From Fimbriiglobus ruber (GTDB lineage: Bacteria; Planctomycetota; Planctomycetia; Gemmatales; Gemmataceae): DNA of 64,000 bases. The notes beneath the pieces are model-generated. The model searched no databases. It saw nothing but the letters and a program-made list of their open reading frames with translations, and was not told the DNA's origin. Positions 42,585 through 51,347 of the stretch are shown in pieces. The stretch spans positions 340,566 through 404,565 of the forward strand of contig NZ_NIDE01000009.1 of NCBI RefSeq assembly GCF_002197845.1. The letters are read 5' to 3'. Positions within the stretch are counted from its first letter, which is position 1, and each line of letters opens with the position of its first letter. A program made the position numbers and the translations under genes.

Positions 42585-44249
42585 CTATGCGGTTGGTGAG
42601 GCGGTAGAGACTGCCGGTGGAGGCGGCGGTTCCTGCCCCTCCCGGGGGGCGATTTCGATTTCATAGCCGAACGGGACCGCCACAGTGCCGACCTTCAGAT
42701 CGAGACCGTACCGGCAACGAATGTATGCTCCAGCGTTTCCACCGGCCGAGACCTTGGCCTCGATTCGCAAATGAAAGTTATCGTATTCCTCGCCGCGGTT
42801 GAACAGGTAGCCCAACGGTCCGTGACCCGTCAGAACCCCGTCTTCAACTCCCCACGTTCCGGTCTGGCTTGGGTGCCCCTCCCAACCGCCCAAATCCTTA
42901 CCATTGAAAAGTGAAACCCAGATCCCATCATCTGGCGTTGTTAAGTCCACGGTGCGGGCGGGTGGTGAACCGGGCCCGCTATCCGTCCACCTGTCCGTTA
43001 GGACCGTGGAATAAATCGTGGCTCCCGCGACCCCCGCAATCAATAGCGCCACTGCCGTTCGCAGCCCGAAGCGGTACGATTTCCGCTTCCGTCCGGTGAG
43101 TAGAAACGAATCGCCCGCCGTCTGACGCCCTTCCCACTGGCGCTCGCCAGCGGCAAGCAGGTCGGCGGCCTCCCGGGCGGTCTGAATCCGGCCGGCCGGA
43201 TCTTTGACGTGGAGCATTTCGATCACACGGCACAGCCACGCGGGCGCTTCCGGAATCACCTCTCGGATCGGGCGAGGTTGATCTTCGCGTACGCGATTCA
43301 GCACCGCCAGAGTTGTACTCGCCCGAAACGGCGGGCGGCCAGTACACATTACGTAGAGCACGCTCCCCAGGCTAAACAAATCGACGCGATGGTCGAGAGA
43401 TCCGCCCTTCGCCTGTTCCGGGGCCATATAGAGTGGCGTGCCGGCGACCGTGCCGGAGTGTGTAATACTGGCGTCGTCGGTTGCCCGGGCCAACCCGAAG
43501 TCGGTCAGTTTGACTTGCCGGGTCGCACCGTCGTCGATCAAAATGTTCGCGGGTTTTACGTCCCGGTGGACTAACCCGGTTGCGTGGGCCGCGGCCAACC
43601 CCTCGGCGAGTTGGCGGCCGATCCGCAACACCTCGGCGATTTCCAACGGCCCGGTACGATCGATGGTCTGCTGGAGTGTCTCGCCGGGAACGAACTCCAT
43701 CACCAAATGCGGGAGCGGGTACTCCTCGACGGCGTGGATTTGGACGACGTTCGGGTGCCGTACCGCAGCCGTCGACCGGGCTTCGCGGAGGAACCGCTTG
43801 CGGGCCGGCGAGGTGGTCGCGACCACCGGTGTGAGTACTTTGACCGCGACGACCCGCTGGAGTACCTCGTCGAATGCCCGGAGCACGATCCCGAACCCGC
43901 CGCGGCCGACGACCTCAAGAGCCTCGTAATGCCCGATGCGGCCGAGTGCGTCGGGCCGATCGGAGGGGGCGAGGAATGCCAAATCCGGTCGCCCCTCGTA
44001 CGTGCGTGTCGGCCCGTCGCCCGGGTCTGCCGTCGCTTCCGCGTCGTCGTTCGCCCCGACGTCCGTCGGATCAATACCACCGGTGACGGGGAGGTCCAGG
44101 AAACTGCCGGCGACGGCGTGCGACCAGAGCAGGGCCTCGATTCGTGTCCGTCGCTCCGCGTCCCCGCCGCACGCGCCGTCCAGGTATGCGGCCCGGGCGC
44201 TCGCGTCGACGATATCGAGAGCGGCCAAGAAAATATCGCGCTCGACCAT
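42585..44249 (-). CDS. Ser/Thr protein kinase with DUF1080 domain (frameshifted before FGE domain)
   Basis: Acidic N-terminal region (1-100), then a kinase domain with GRGGFG (115-120), K137, HRDVKPANIL (228-237), TDFGLA (D260) and GTPLYMAPEQ. A transmembrane helix at about 393-415 (TAVALLIAGVAGATIYS) is followed by a DUF1080 domain starting WVSLFNGKDLGGWEG and continuing YLFNRGEEYDNFHLRIEA. The frame ends in a short nonsense tail after PPPPPAVST because one base is missing near 42618; the correct frame reads GSLYRLTNRIAAVNGV into the FGE part. Follows the ECF sigma gene by 83 bases, with a conserved promoter-like element between them. Confidence 0.87.
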   Translation of the reverse strand: MVERDIFLAALDIVDASARAAYLDGACGGDAERRTRIEALLWSHAVAGSFLDLPVTGGIDPTDVGANDDAEATADPGDGPTRTYEGRPDLAFLAPSDRPDALGRIGHYEALEVVGRGGFGIVLRAFDEVLQRVVAVKVLTPVVATTSPARKRFLREARSTAAVRHPNVVQIHAVEEYPLPHLVMEFVPGETLQQTIDRTGPLEIAEVLRIGRQLAEGLAAAHATGLVHRDVKPANILIDDGATRQVKLTDFGLARATDDASITHSGTVAGTPLYMAPEQAKGGSLDHRVDLFSLGSVLYVMCTGRPPFRASTTLAVLNRVREDQPRPIREVIPEAPAWLCRVIEMLHVKDPAGRIQTAREAADLLAAGERQWEGRQTAGDSFLLTGRKRKSYRFGLRTAVALLIAGVAGATIYSTVLTDRWTDSGPGSPPARTVDLTTPDDGIWVSLFNGKDLGGWEGHPSQTGTWGVEDGVLTGHGPLGYLFNRGEEYDNFHLRIEAKVSAGGNAGAYIRCRYGLDLKVGTVAVPFGYEIEIAPREGQEPPPPPAVSTASPTA

Positions 44250-44280
44250 TGCGAGTCTCAGGAGGGTTCGGCCGCCGCGG

Positions 44281-44332
44281 CGGGTGCCTTACCACCAATG
44301 CGATGCGAGAGACGAATCACGCCAAAAATGGT
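44281..44332 (-). promoter_or_regulatory. Promoter-like element between sigma factor and kinase
   Basis: The minus strand just after the sigma stop reads ATTTTTGGCGTGATTCGTCT then CTCGCATCGCATTGGTGG. It matches the element at 39598-39655 over more than 40 bases. Its position directly before a kinase that follows an ECF sigma gene fits an autoregulated ECF promoter; that assignment is inference. Confidence 0.5.
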
Positions 44333-44907
44333 CAGGAATTTCTCGCATCGCTGACGAGGTCACTGTGCAGCCACGCGCGGGCGAAAGCCCACACCCGGTT
44401 AGCCGTCCGCGGTGAGACTCCGAGGGTCTTGGCGGCCTCGGGAATGGTCAGGCCGCCGAAACGGCGGAGTTCGACCAACCGGGCGGCTTGCGGGTCGACT
44501 GCGGCCAGACGAGTGAGAGCCTCGTCCAGAGCCACGAGATCGCGGAGAGGGGCGTCGCTGTCGGCCGCGGCTGGGGCCTCGCACAGATCCACGCGCTCCA
44601 GCATCCCGCCGTTTTTTTCCCGCCGCTTCCGGCGGGCTGCGTCCACCAAGATGCGGCGCATGGCTTCGGCGGCGGCCGCGAAGAAGTGCCCCCGAGAGTC
44701 CCACCGGTGGGAATCAGCTGGGCCGACCAGGCGGAGGTACGCTTCGTGGACTAGGGCGGTCGGTTGGAGAGTCTGGCCCGGGGTCTCGGCCGCCATGCGG
44801 ACGGCGGCGAGTGCTCGGAGTTCGTCGTAGACGAGGGGAAGGAGTTCGGCGGCCGCTTTACGGTCCCCACCGGCGGCCGCGTCGAGTAGGATCGTGACAT
44901 CGGTCAT
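44332..44907 (-). CDS. ECF-type RNA polymerase sigma factor
   Basis: 191 residues from the ATG at 44907 (a GTG at 44934 is also possible and no strong ribosome binding site decides it). Region 2 is seen as LLPLVYDELRALAAVRMA and TALVHEAYLRLVG, followed by HFFAAAAEAMRRILVDAARR. Region 4 is LVELRRFGGLTIPEAAKTLG and SPRTANRVWAFARAWLHSDL. This matches the ECF subfamily common in planctomycetes and acidobacteria. It is the first gene of the operon with the kinase-DUF1080-FGE protein and probably activates the element directly downstream of it. Confidence 0.9.
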   Translation of the reverse strand: MTDVTILLDAAAGGDRKAAAELLPLVYDELRALAAVRMAAETPGQTLQPTALVHEAYLRLVGPADSHRWDSRGHFFAAAAEAMRRILVDAARRKRREKNGGMLERVDLCEAPAAADSDAPLRDLVALDEALTRLAAVDPQAARLVELRRFGGLTIPEAAKTLGVSPRTANRVWAFARAWLHSDLVSDARNS

Positions 44908-45010
44908 ACCCTCGGAGTCTACATCGTGTCTCACAAGTTTTCCAGAGAACCGCCGACTGGATCGACTGGATTCATTAATTGGAAAGGCTCGCGACGTGTC
45001 CTTCGCAATT

Positions 45011-46709
45011 GGGTGGGATCTCTCCCCTGCGCATGATCCAGCCGCTTTTTCACCGCTTTCAACCGCAGTGGGTTCTGGGTTGGCGTTGACGACTTGAAAA
45101 CGTGTGGCGTCCTTGGTTCAACGAGCTGTTACCACACCGTTTCGCCGGCCAGGACGCCACATGACGTACTCTATGCACTTGCTCGCCGTCGCGGCTACCC
45201 TTGGGGCCACCCGGTCGGCCGGTTCCCACCCACCCGACCTCGACGCGGAGGACACACTCGCCCCGGCGTGGGCGGCCCTGGTCCAACTCCTCCGCGACTT
45301 CGCCGCCGCCCCCGCCTCACCCTCGGCGACGTTCGCCCTGGAGCAACAACTGCGGGAGCGGGTGCGGGAACTCGGCCGCCTCGGGTTGGAATGGGCGTAC
45401 AATCACGTCGAGCCCCAGGATGTCACGGCGTTGCCGTCCCACGTCGAGTTCGAGTCCACGCCGTACACCCGGGTCCGCCGCCCGACACCGCAAATCGTGG
45501 CCACCCTGTTCGGCAAGGTTCGGTTGTGGCGGGTGGGGTATCGCCCGACGCACCGGACCGGTGAGCCGACCCTCTTCCCCGTGGCTCTGCAACTCGGCCT
45601 CGCGGCCGGGGCGACCCCGGCCATCGCCGAACGGGCCGCATACTACCAGTCCGAGGCCGGCGCCACCCAGCGTCGCACCCGGCAGCGGTTGCGGGACGAA
45701 CACGGCCTGCGATGGGGGATCAAGAAGTTGCGGGAGGTGGTTGCCCGGGTGGCCGACGGGATGGCCGCGGCCCGACACGACGTGCAGGTGCAGAACATTC
45801 TCCGCTTGCTGGAACAGGCGTGGGTCGGGACGGGCCCGCACAAGCCGGTCCTGAGCGTCGGCCGGGACGGCATCTCGTTCGGCCTGCCGGTCCGCGGCGG
45901 CACCGTGTTCGAGGTGGCGACCGCGGGGACGGTGACCGTGATGAACCGCCGCGGGCGGCGCCTGGGGACGGTGTACCTGGCGCACACGCCCGAGTCGAAG
46001 CAGGGGACGATGAGTCGGAACCTGACCCGCCTGGTGACGGCCGTGTTGCAGGCGTGGGAGCGGCCGCTGCCGCGGTTGTGCTACGTGACCGATGCGGGGG
46101 ACAACGAAGCGGCGTATTACGCCACGGTCCTGCGACCGATGCGGCACCCGCGCACCGGGGACCGGCTCGACTGGGTGCGGGTGGTCGACTACGACCACGC
46201 GAGCGAGCGACTGTGGGCGATGGCCGGGGCGTTGTTCGGTCCAGGACGGCAGGCCCCGGCCTGGGTGCGTCGGATGCAAACGCTGTTAAAACGGCCGAAC
46301 GGCATCCGCCGGGTCCTCACCTCGGCGTCGGTGCATCGCAGCCGTCAGACGTTGAAGGGGAAGAGGCGAACGGCGTTTGACAAGGCGTATAACTACCTGC
46401 GGACGCGGACGAAGTTTCTGCGGTATGCCGCGTACCAGCGGGTGGGCATCCCGTGCGGCAGTGGCGTCACCGAGGCCGCGTGTAAGACGATCGTCACCCA
46501 GCGGCTCAAGTTGTCGGGCATGCGGTGGACCAAAGGCGGGGCGCAGACGATTCTCGACCTGCGGGTCTTGAACCTCAGCGGCGTGTGGGCCGAGGCGTAT
46601 CAACGGCTGCTCCGCACGTTCCCGAGCGTGACCGTGCCAACCTACGCCACCTGCGGGCGAAACGAGCTCACAATCGCCGCGTGATCAAGCCGCCAGAGAG
46701 ACCGCACCC
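45011..46709 (+). mobile_element. ISKra4-family insertion sequence (1699 bp)
   Basis: Imperfect terminal inverted repeats begin GGGTGGGATCTCTC on the left and GGGTGCGGTCTCTC on the right (read inward). The flanking direct repeat TCGCAATT (45003-45010, 46710-46717) is an exact 8-bp target duplication. One transposase gene fills the element. It is inserted between the sigma factor gene and a short plus-strand reading frame. Confidence 0.85.
45161..46684 (+). CDS. ISKra4-family transposase
   Basis: 507 residues from the ATG at 45161 with AGGA seven bases upstream; longer frames upstream lack support. N-terminal region with helical segments (TFALEQQLRERVRELGRL), middle portion LFGKVRLWRVGYRP and LGLAAGATPAIAERAAYYQS, then the catalytic part with LSVGRDGISF (D), LCYVTDAGDNEAAYY (D) and the C-terminal signature CGSGVTEAACKTIVTQRLKL followed by SGMRWTKGGAQTILDLR (E). 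This ending is diagnostic of the ISKra4 group. No frameshift or stop is seen and the ends are intact, so this copy may be active. Confidence 0.9.
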   Translation: MTYSMHLLAVAATLGATRSAGSHPPDLDAEDTLAPAWAALVQLLRDFAAAPASPSATFALEQQLRERVRELGRLGLEWAYNHVEPQDVTALPSHVEFESTPYTRVRRPTPQIVATLFGKVRLWRVGYRPTHRTGEPTLFPVALQLGLAAGATPAIAERAAYYQSEAGATQRRTRQRLRDEHGLRWGIKKLREVVARVADGMAAARHDVQVQNILRLLEQAWVGTGPHKPVLSVGRDGISFGLPVRGGTVFEVATAGTVTVMNRRGRRLGTVYLAHTPESKQGTMSRNLTRLVTAVLQAWERPLPRLCYVTDAGDNEAAYYATVLRPMRHPRTGDRLDWVRVVDYDHASERLWAMAGALFGPGRQAPAWVRRMQTLLKRPNGIRRVLTSASVHRSRQTLKGKRRTAFDKAYNYLRTRTKFLRYAAYQRVGIPCGSGVTEAACKTIVTQRLKLSGMRWTKGGAQTILDLRVLNLSGVWAEAYQRLLRTFPSVTVPTYATCGRNELTIAA

Positions 46710-46734
46710 TCGCAATTTCGTATTGGGAGACAGT

Positions 46735-46878
46735 ATGAAAGCTCGCGAGTTTCTCAAATGGAGGCCGAAGCTGGCGATCGAAATGTCGTGGCGACTTCAA
46801 ATGGTTTGGGAGGCAGTGCAATTCGCAACCAGAGCCCTGAAAGTGCAAAAGTGCTGGTCACGGGGCAAGCGAAAATGA
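46735..46878 (+). CDS. Small open reading frame, doubtful
   Basis: 47 codons, MKAREFLKWRPKLAIEMSW to GKRK, with GGGAGA six bases before the ATG. It lies directly after the ISKra4 element and before an AT-rich island. Basic and tryptophan-rich; no family recognised. Removing the IS would place it downstream of the region in front of the sigma gene, but transcribed the other way. Confidence 0.25.
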   Translation: MKAREFLKWRPKLAIEMSWRLQMVWEAVQFATRALKVQKCWSRGKRK

Positions 46879-47221
46879 TTTTTTGGAATAAAATATATAA
46901 TAACGATAGATTTATTTGTTTAGTAATAAGTTTTAAACATAATGCTAATTATTGAAAAATATTGCGAAATAGAACGGCCAAATTCATCGAGTTAACACCA
47001 ATAAGTCTCGCGCCCGTGAGATGGTGTTTTTACCTTTTCCGTTCGTCTCGGGGAGCTGAGTTTTCCCGCTACGTACACGTCCGCCCGGCCAGTTAACCAG
47101 GCACGCACCGGGCGAGACACGTCAGGGGTTGTCGCATTTCTCTCTTTAATTCAACAAGCGTTTACGCACGCAGCGACGATCGTGAGCGGTGTCACGGGCT
47201 CTATTGAGACGCGTTTGATGC
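46879..47221. other. AT-rich intergenic island
   Basis: Bases 46880-46975 are roughly 80 percent A+T in a genome segment that is otherwise very GC-rich. No gene is visible. The remainder up to the ISAs1 element holds CGAGTTAACACC (46988-46999), found again at 48603-48614 beyond ISAs1. Confidence 0.6.
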
Positions 47222-48512
47222 CAGGGCAATCGCATCACAACAGGCAGTCTGGGCGATCTGGCTCGGGTTGTCGCCTTTAATATATTGAGAAATGACGATC
47301 GGGTTCTCTCATAACCACGGATGGTTACCGCATCCTATGGACACGACTCCTCCCGCGCCCTTCGTTGAGGCCTTCCGCACCTTGGAGGACCCGCGCCGCC
47401 CGGGGCGGACGTTGGCTCACAACTTGCACGAGATTCTGACCATCGCCCTGTGCGCGGCCATCGGCGGGGCCAACGATTGGGTCGCCGTCGAAACGTTCGG
47501 CCGGGCCAAGATCGGGTGGTTCCGGCGGTTCCTCCCACTGGTCCACGGGATCCCGTCCCACGACACTTTCGGGCGGGTGTTTGCCCATCTCAAACCGGCC
47601 GCGTTTCAGGCGTGCTTCGGTCAATGGATCGCCGACGTGTGCGGGAAACTCGGACGCGCGCACATCGCGATCGATGGCAAGCGGTTGGCCGGATCGGAGG
47701 ACGCCGGGGCCGGGGTCACGGCACTCCACTTGGTCAGCGCGTGGGCCACCGATGCCCGCCTGAGTCTCGGCCAAGTGGCCGTCGACGACAAGTCGAACGA
47801 GATCACCGCGATCCCGAAGTTGTTGGAATTGATTGAGATCTCGGGGGCGTTGGTGAGTATCGACGCCATGGGCTGCCAGAAGGAGATCGCCACCACGATC
47901 CGTGCCGAGGGGGGCGATTACCTGCTCGCGGTAAAGGACAATCAACCCCATCTGCGCGCGGATCTCGAGGCTCTGTTTGATCACGCCTTGGAGCAGGAGT
48001 TCGCGTCGGGTACGTGGGACGGGTTTGCCCAGGAGAAGACGACTCGGGGTCGGGAGGAACTGCGGCAATGTTGGGTGCTGACGGACGTGGACGAGATCCG
48101 GAAGGGGGTCCGGGATTACGCATTGTGGAAGGACCTCACGAGTGTGATCGTGGTGGTCTCGGAGCGTGGGGAGAAGGGGAAGAGCCAGACCGAGACGCGC
48201 TTTTACATCAGTAGTCGGGTCGCCTCGGCTCGGCAGTTCGCCGGGTGGGCGCGGAATCATTGGGGCATTGAGAATGGGTTACATTGGGTGTTAGATGTGG
48301 TGTTCCGGGAGGATGCCAGTCGTGTACGGAATGGAGATGAGGACGCCCAGGCCGAGAACGTCGGCTGGTTGCGGCGGATGGTGCTCTCGGTCCTCAAGCA
48401 GATCAAAACGAAGTCGAGCCTCAATGGGATGCGATTAAAGGCTGGATGGGACGAGGCATACATGGAAGAAATTTTGTTGAAAATCAAGGGGTTTTGAGGT
48501 GCGATTGCCCTG
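47222..48512 (+). mobile_element. ISAs1-family insertion sequence (1291 bp)
   Basis: Perfect 13-bp terminal inverted repeats CAGGGCAATCGCA at 47222-47234 and 48500-48512. The direct repeat CGTTTGATGC (47212-47221, 48513-48522) is an exact 10-bp target duplication. One intact transposase gene; likely functional. Confidence 0.92.
47337..48497 (+). CDS. ISAs1-family transposase
   Basis: 386 residues. The start at 47337 (MDTTPPAPFVEAFRTLEDPR) matches the usual family beginning; an upstream ATG at 47292 would add 15 residues. Conserved family features are LHEILTIALCAAIGGANDW, GIPSHDTFGRVFAHL, HIAIDGKRLAGSED (first catalytic D), VSIDAMGCQKEIATTI (second D), YLLAVKDNQPHL and the C-terminal RNHWGIENGLHWVLDVVFRED (E). 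Length and motifs are complete, so the element is probably autonomous. Confidence 0.92.
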   Translation: MDTTPPAPFVEAFRTLEDPRRPGRTLAHNLHEILTIALCAAIGGANDWVAVETFGRAKIGWFRRFLPLVHGIPSHDTFGRVFAHLKPAAFQACFGQWIADVCGKLGRAHIAIDGKRLAGSEDAGAGVTALHLVSAWATDARLSLGQVAVDDKSNEITAIPKLLELIEISGALVSIDAMGCQKEIATTIRAEGGDYLLAVKDNQPHLRADLEALFDHALEQEFASGTWDGFAQEKTTRGREELRQCWVLTDVDEIRKGVRDYALWKDLTSVIVVVSERGEKGKSQTETRFYISSRVASARQFAGWARNHWGIENGLHWVLDVVFREDASRVRNGDEDAQAENVGWLRRMVLSVLKQIKTKSSLNGMRLKAGWDEAYMEEILLKIKGF

Positions 48513-48522
48513 CGTTTGATGC

Positions 48523-49689
48523 CGGCTCATTTACCCCTTCGAACCCTGAAATCGCCCTTTTCTAGGCAAAAAGTTTCGGAGACTCTGGGGCCCGGTAGTA
48601 TTCGAGTTAACACCCTTGTTCGTCTCGGACCCCGGGTGAGATCCGAACGAGATGCGGGATCTCCTATGGCGTGTCAGGAAGAGCGCCACTTATGAACCGT
48701 TCCAAAGGTTGATTCCTTCCGCTCTTATTCGGAATTTGAAGTAAAATGTATTTCGAATCTCTGTCCGGCAGCGATCCCATGATGCTCGACACAAACACTT
48801 GGCCGGAAGTTCCGATGTCCTTATTGTAACCCTCGATACTTTGAGGTCTGATGTTGCCGCCCGGTTGTATGCGGCCGGTCATACGCCGTGTTTGAACGCC
48901 GTCCGTTCGCCCAAGGGGTGGGAACGAAGACAAACCGGGGAGCTTTACATTCGCCGCGCACGCCGCCTTCTTCGCCGTCTTTTTCCCCACCCCGACTTCC
49001 CCGGACGACACACACGACCTTTCGCCCTTCGGTCCCCGGGTTCCAAAACGATCGGCGACGAAACTGCCGTGTTCCAGCGGGTAGCGGCCGCGCCGGTGTT
49101 CGTCCAGACGAACCAGTGTCTTGCACCCGATTTCTTCGTCCTGCACACCGCGACGTTGGAGCGGCGTCCGGAGTGTCCTCACCGGGTTGGATTGTCTGCC
49201 GGTCGGGACTGGGGACAGGGTTGTTCGCTTGACACCAACTCGTCATCCCGAACTGGTCCATTCATCCGCCTGTCGGCCGCACAACGACCAAATGCTAAAG
49301 AAAATGATGACCCCTACGGTCCGCCTCCGGCGGGCCGTCATGCGCGTGGAATGAAATCCAGCTGCGATCGGTCCTGGCCCGCCCCTGCGTGTGATCGGCG
49401 GCGGCTCGCACCCACCTCTCAAATTCGGCCCTGTTAAGAAAAGGTGTCGGTCAAGTGAACGGGTTGTTACCCGGACGCCGACGTCGGAGCGGGTTGCCTT
49501 CACCCCGACGACGAGGCGAGCGGCGGCGGGCGGCGACCTCGGGGTCGGGGCCGATCGCCCACTCACAACACCGGACGCGAGTCACACCTGGTCCCCGGCG
49601 TTCGTCGTCCGTCCGCCGCCACGCCCGTGGATATCCTTCGCATCCCGAGTGTGGTGGCGGGTTTGATCGTAACGGGAGGGCGAGAGCGA
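48523..49689. other. Region without a recognisable gene
   Basis: About 1.2 kb between ISAs1 and the operon end. A minus-strand open frame (48664-49182, GTG start) and an overlapping plus-strand frame (48799-49437) exist, but neither has recognisable motifs. A small hairpin (GAGATCC / GGATCTC) lies near 48639-48660. Probably degenerate or non-coding. Confidence 0.45.
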
Positions 49690-49896
49690 CTATCGTGCGA
49701 CGGTCACGGTGACTGCGCGAAGAGCCGTGTGGCGAGCCACGACGGTAACGATCGCCCGCCGCAAGCGGGCGACGAACGGTCGGCCGTCGACGACCTGCCG
49801 GACTCGTTTGGCGGCGGCAATTGGCAGGGTCCGCGGGACCAGGAGAGTCACGTGGAGTTCGTCGAACACAACCCGATCAGGGGACGAGGGCGGCAT
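49690..49896 (-). CDS. Small conserved-looking protein at the end of the MoxR-VWA operon
   Basis: 68 residues, from MPPSSPDRVVFDELHVTLLV to TALRAVTVTVAR. The ATG at 49896 has GGAG seven bases upstream. The alternating hydrophobic pattern suggests a small beta-alpha-beta fold. It lies 126 bases downstream of the 203-residue gene on the same strand and is probably the last gene of the operon. Function unknown. Confidence 0.55.
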   Translation of the reverse strand: MPPSSPDRVVFDELHVTLLVPRTLPIAAAKRVRQVVDGRPFVARLRRAIVTVVARHTALRAVTVTVAR

Positions 49897-50022
49897 GGCA
49901 AGCTCCGGGAGATCTGGAGGCAGCCGGACCGGAGATCGTCCGCACGGGCTGCCGCGTGAGGCGCGGGGACCGGCCGGATGACCTTCGGTCGACTCAATCA
50001 CTCCGACTTCGACTCGGGGGGC

Positions 50023-50634
50023 CTACGCGAGCCCGAACCGCTGCGCGGCCCGGCGGGCCCACACCCCGACCTGGACGCCGATCGCGGTCGCGACCCCGCC
50101 GGCCCCGGCCAGGGCGGCCGACACCTCCCGCGGGGCCGCGTACCCGACGGCCGCGGTGACCACCCCGACCCCGGCCCCGACCAGGACGATCCGCCGGAGC
50201 GGCATCACCCCGGCGACGGCCCGGACGGTCGTCCCGACCGCGGTCGCGGCCGCGGACAGCTGGGCCCGGACGGCGGTGGCGGCGGTCCGCGCCGCGGTCG
50301 CCGCGTCGACGGCCAGTCCGCGGGCGGCCGCGGTGAGCCGCGCGAACGGTCCGGGACCGGCCGGCGGGGCCGCGGGGCCGGCGGGGACCGGGGCGGCGGG
50401 CGTCATCTGGGGGCCCGGCCCGAGGATCACCGCGCGAAGCGTGGTCAGGACGGCGGGGTCGGCGAGCAGTTCGGTCAGCACGTCCCGGAAGGCCTGCCGG
50501 GTCCCGTCCCGGGTGGCGTCGGCGACCGCCGCCGGGAGGGCGTCGGCCAGGGCGTCGATGACCCCGTCCAACCGGTCGAGCTGGTCGCTGAGTTGTTTGC
50601 GCGACGGTTTCCCGTTGGCGAGGGTCGCGGACAT
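50023..50634 (-). CDS. Hypothetical protein with C-terminal hydrophobic helices
   Basis: 203 residues, ATG at 50634 with GGAG nine bases upstream. Residues 1-75 are helical and charged (RKQLSDQLDRLDGVIDALAD). An alanine/proline-rich linker follows, then alanine-rich helices ending in a likely membrane segment (LRRIVLVGAGVGVVTAAVGY). The domain plan (charged helix, linker, hydrophobic end) resembles the next gene upstream, so the two may be a pair. No known family recognised. Confidence 0.7.
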   Translation of the reverse strand: MSATLANGKPSRKQLSDQLDRLDGVIDALADALPAAVADATRDGTRQAFRDVLTELLADPAVLTTLRAVILGPGPQMTPAAPVPAGPAAPPAGPGPFARLTAAARGLAVDAATAARTAATAVRAQLSAAATAVGTTVRAVAGVMPLRRIVLVGAGVGVVTAAVGYAAPREVSAALAGAGGVATAIGVQVGVWARRAAQRFGLA

Positions 50635-50763
50635 GGTCGATCTCCGTGGTGTCAGGGTTGGGATCAGTGTGTGGGAACGTGAGACGTCCGGTGTCGACGC
50701 ACTTGCACCCCGGCGGGACCCGCGGGCCGTGGCCCCGGGGCTGCGACGGGCGGGCGGTGGTGA

Positions 50764-51267
50764 TCAGAAGACCGCGGGCGGGTCGGTCAGCCGGGCCAGA
50801 TCGATCGCCGCGGCCAGGGCCCCGGCGACGGCCCGGGCGGCCGGGCCACCGGCCAGGGCGGTGGCCCCGACGACGACCCCGACCCCGGTCGCGGCCCAGA
50901 GCGGGAGCCGGCGGGCGAACAGCCACCGGCCGACCGCCGCGGCCGCGGCCACCGCGCCCGCCCATTCGGGCCTCCACCCGCCCGCCGCGGGCCGGGGCTC
51001 GTCCGGGTCGTTCGGGGCGTCCCAGCGGTCGCCGGGCGGGCGGTCCCAGTCGTCGGGGTCGTCATCCCAGCGGTTCCGCCGGACGGGCGGCGGGACCGGG
51101 GCCGAGTGGCCCCGGAGGACGGCCGTCAGCAGGTCGCGGACGGCGTCGGCCACGGCCCGCCCGAGTTCCCCGGCCACGGCCTCGCGGACGCGGTCCCGGA
51201 GGGCGGCGAGGGTGTCGGTCAGTTGCGCGAGTCGGACGGCCGCGGTCGGGAGAATGGACGTGGGCAT
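50764..51267 (-). CDS. Hypothetical protein with C-terminal hydrophobic segment
   Basis: 167 residues from the ATG at 51267 (GAGGG five bases upstream). N-terminal helix TAAVRLAQLTDTLAALRDRV, then an aspartate/tryptophan/proline-rich linker (RWDDDPDDWDRPPGDRWD), then one or two hydrophobic helices (LPLWAATGVGVVVGATALAG). Could be an inner-membrane partner of the 203-residue protein downstream. Very high GC; function unknown. Confidence 0.65.
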   Translation of the reverse strand: MPTSILPTAAVRLAQLTDTLAALRDRVREAVAGELGRAVADAVRDLLTAVLRGHSAPVPPPVRRNRWDDDPDDWDRPPGDRWDAPNDPDEPRPAAGGWRPEWAGAVAAAAAVGRWLFARRLPLWAATGVGVVVGATALAGGPAARAVAGALAAAIDLARLTDPPAVF

Positions 51268-51347
51268 GCGGGCCCTCGGGTAGGGGAATTCGGGTTCCTG
51301 CGATGGTCTCGCGGTCACGAAGAGTCAGTTCGGGGTCAACCGGCCGG

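Noticed and set aside
45070..46709. Alternative left end of the ISKra4 element at GGGTTCTGGG (45070)
   Set aside because: The end at 45011 pairs better with the right inverted repeat and gives an exact 8-bp duplication, which the 45070 choice does not.
48664..49182. Minus-strand open frame of 172 codons
   Set aside because: GTG start without clear ribosome binding site, overlapped by an equally long plus-strand frame, no recognisable motif; left as undetermined region.
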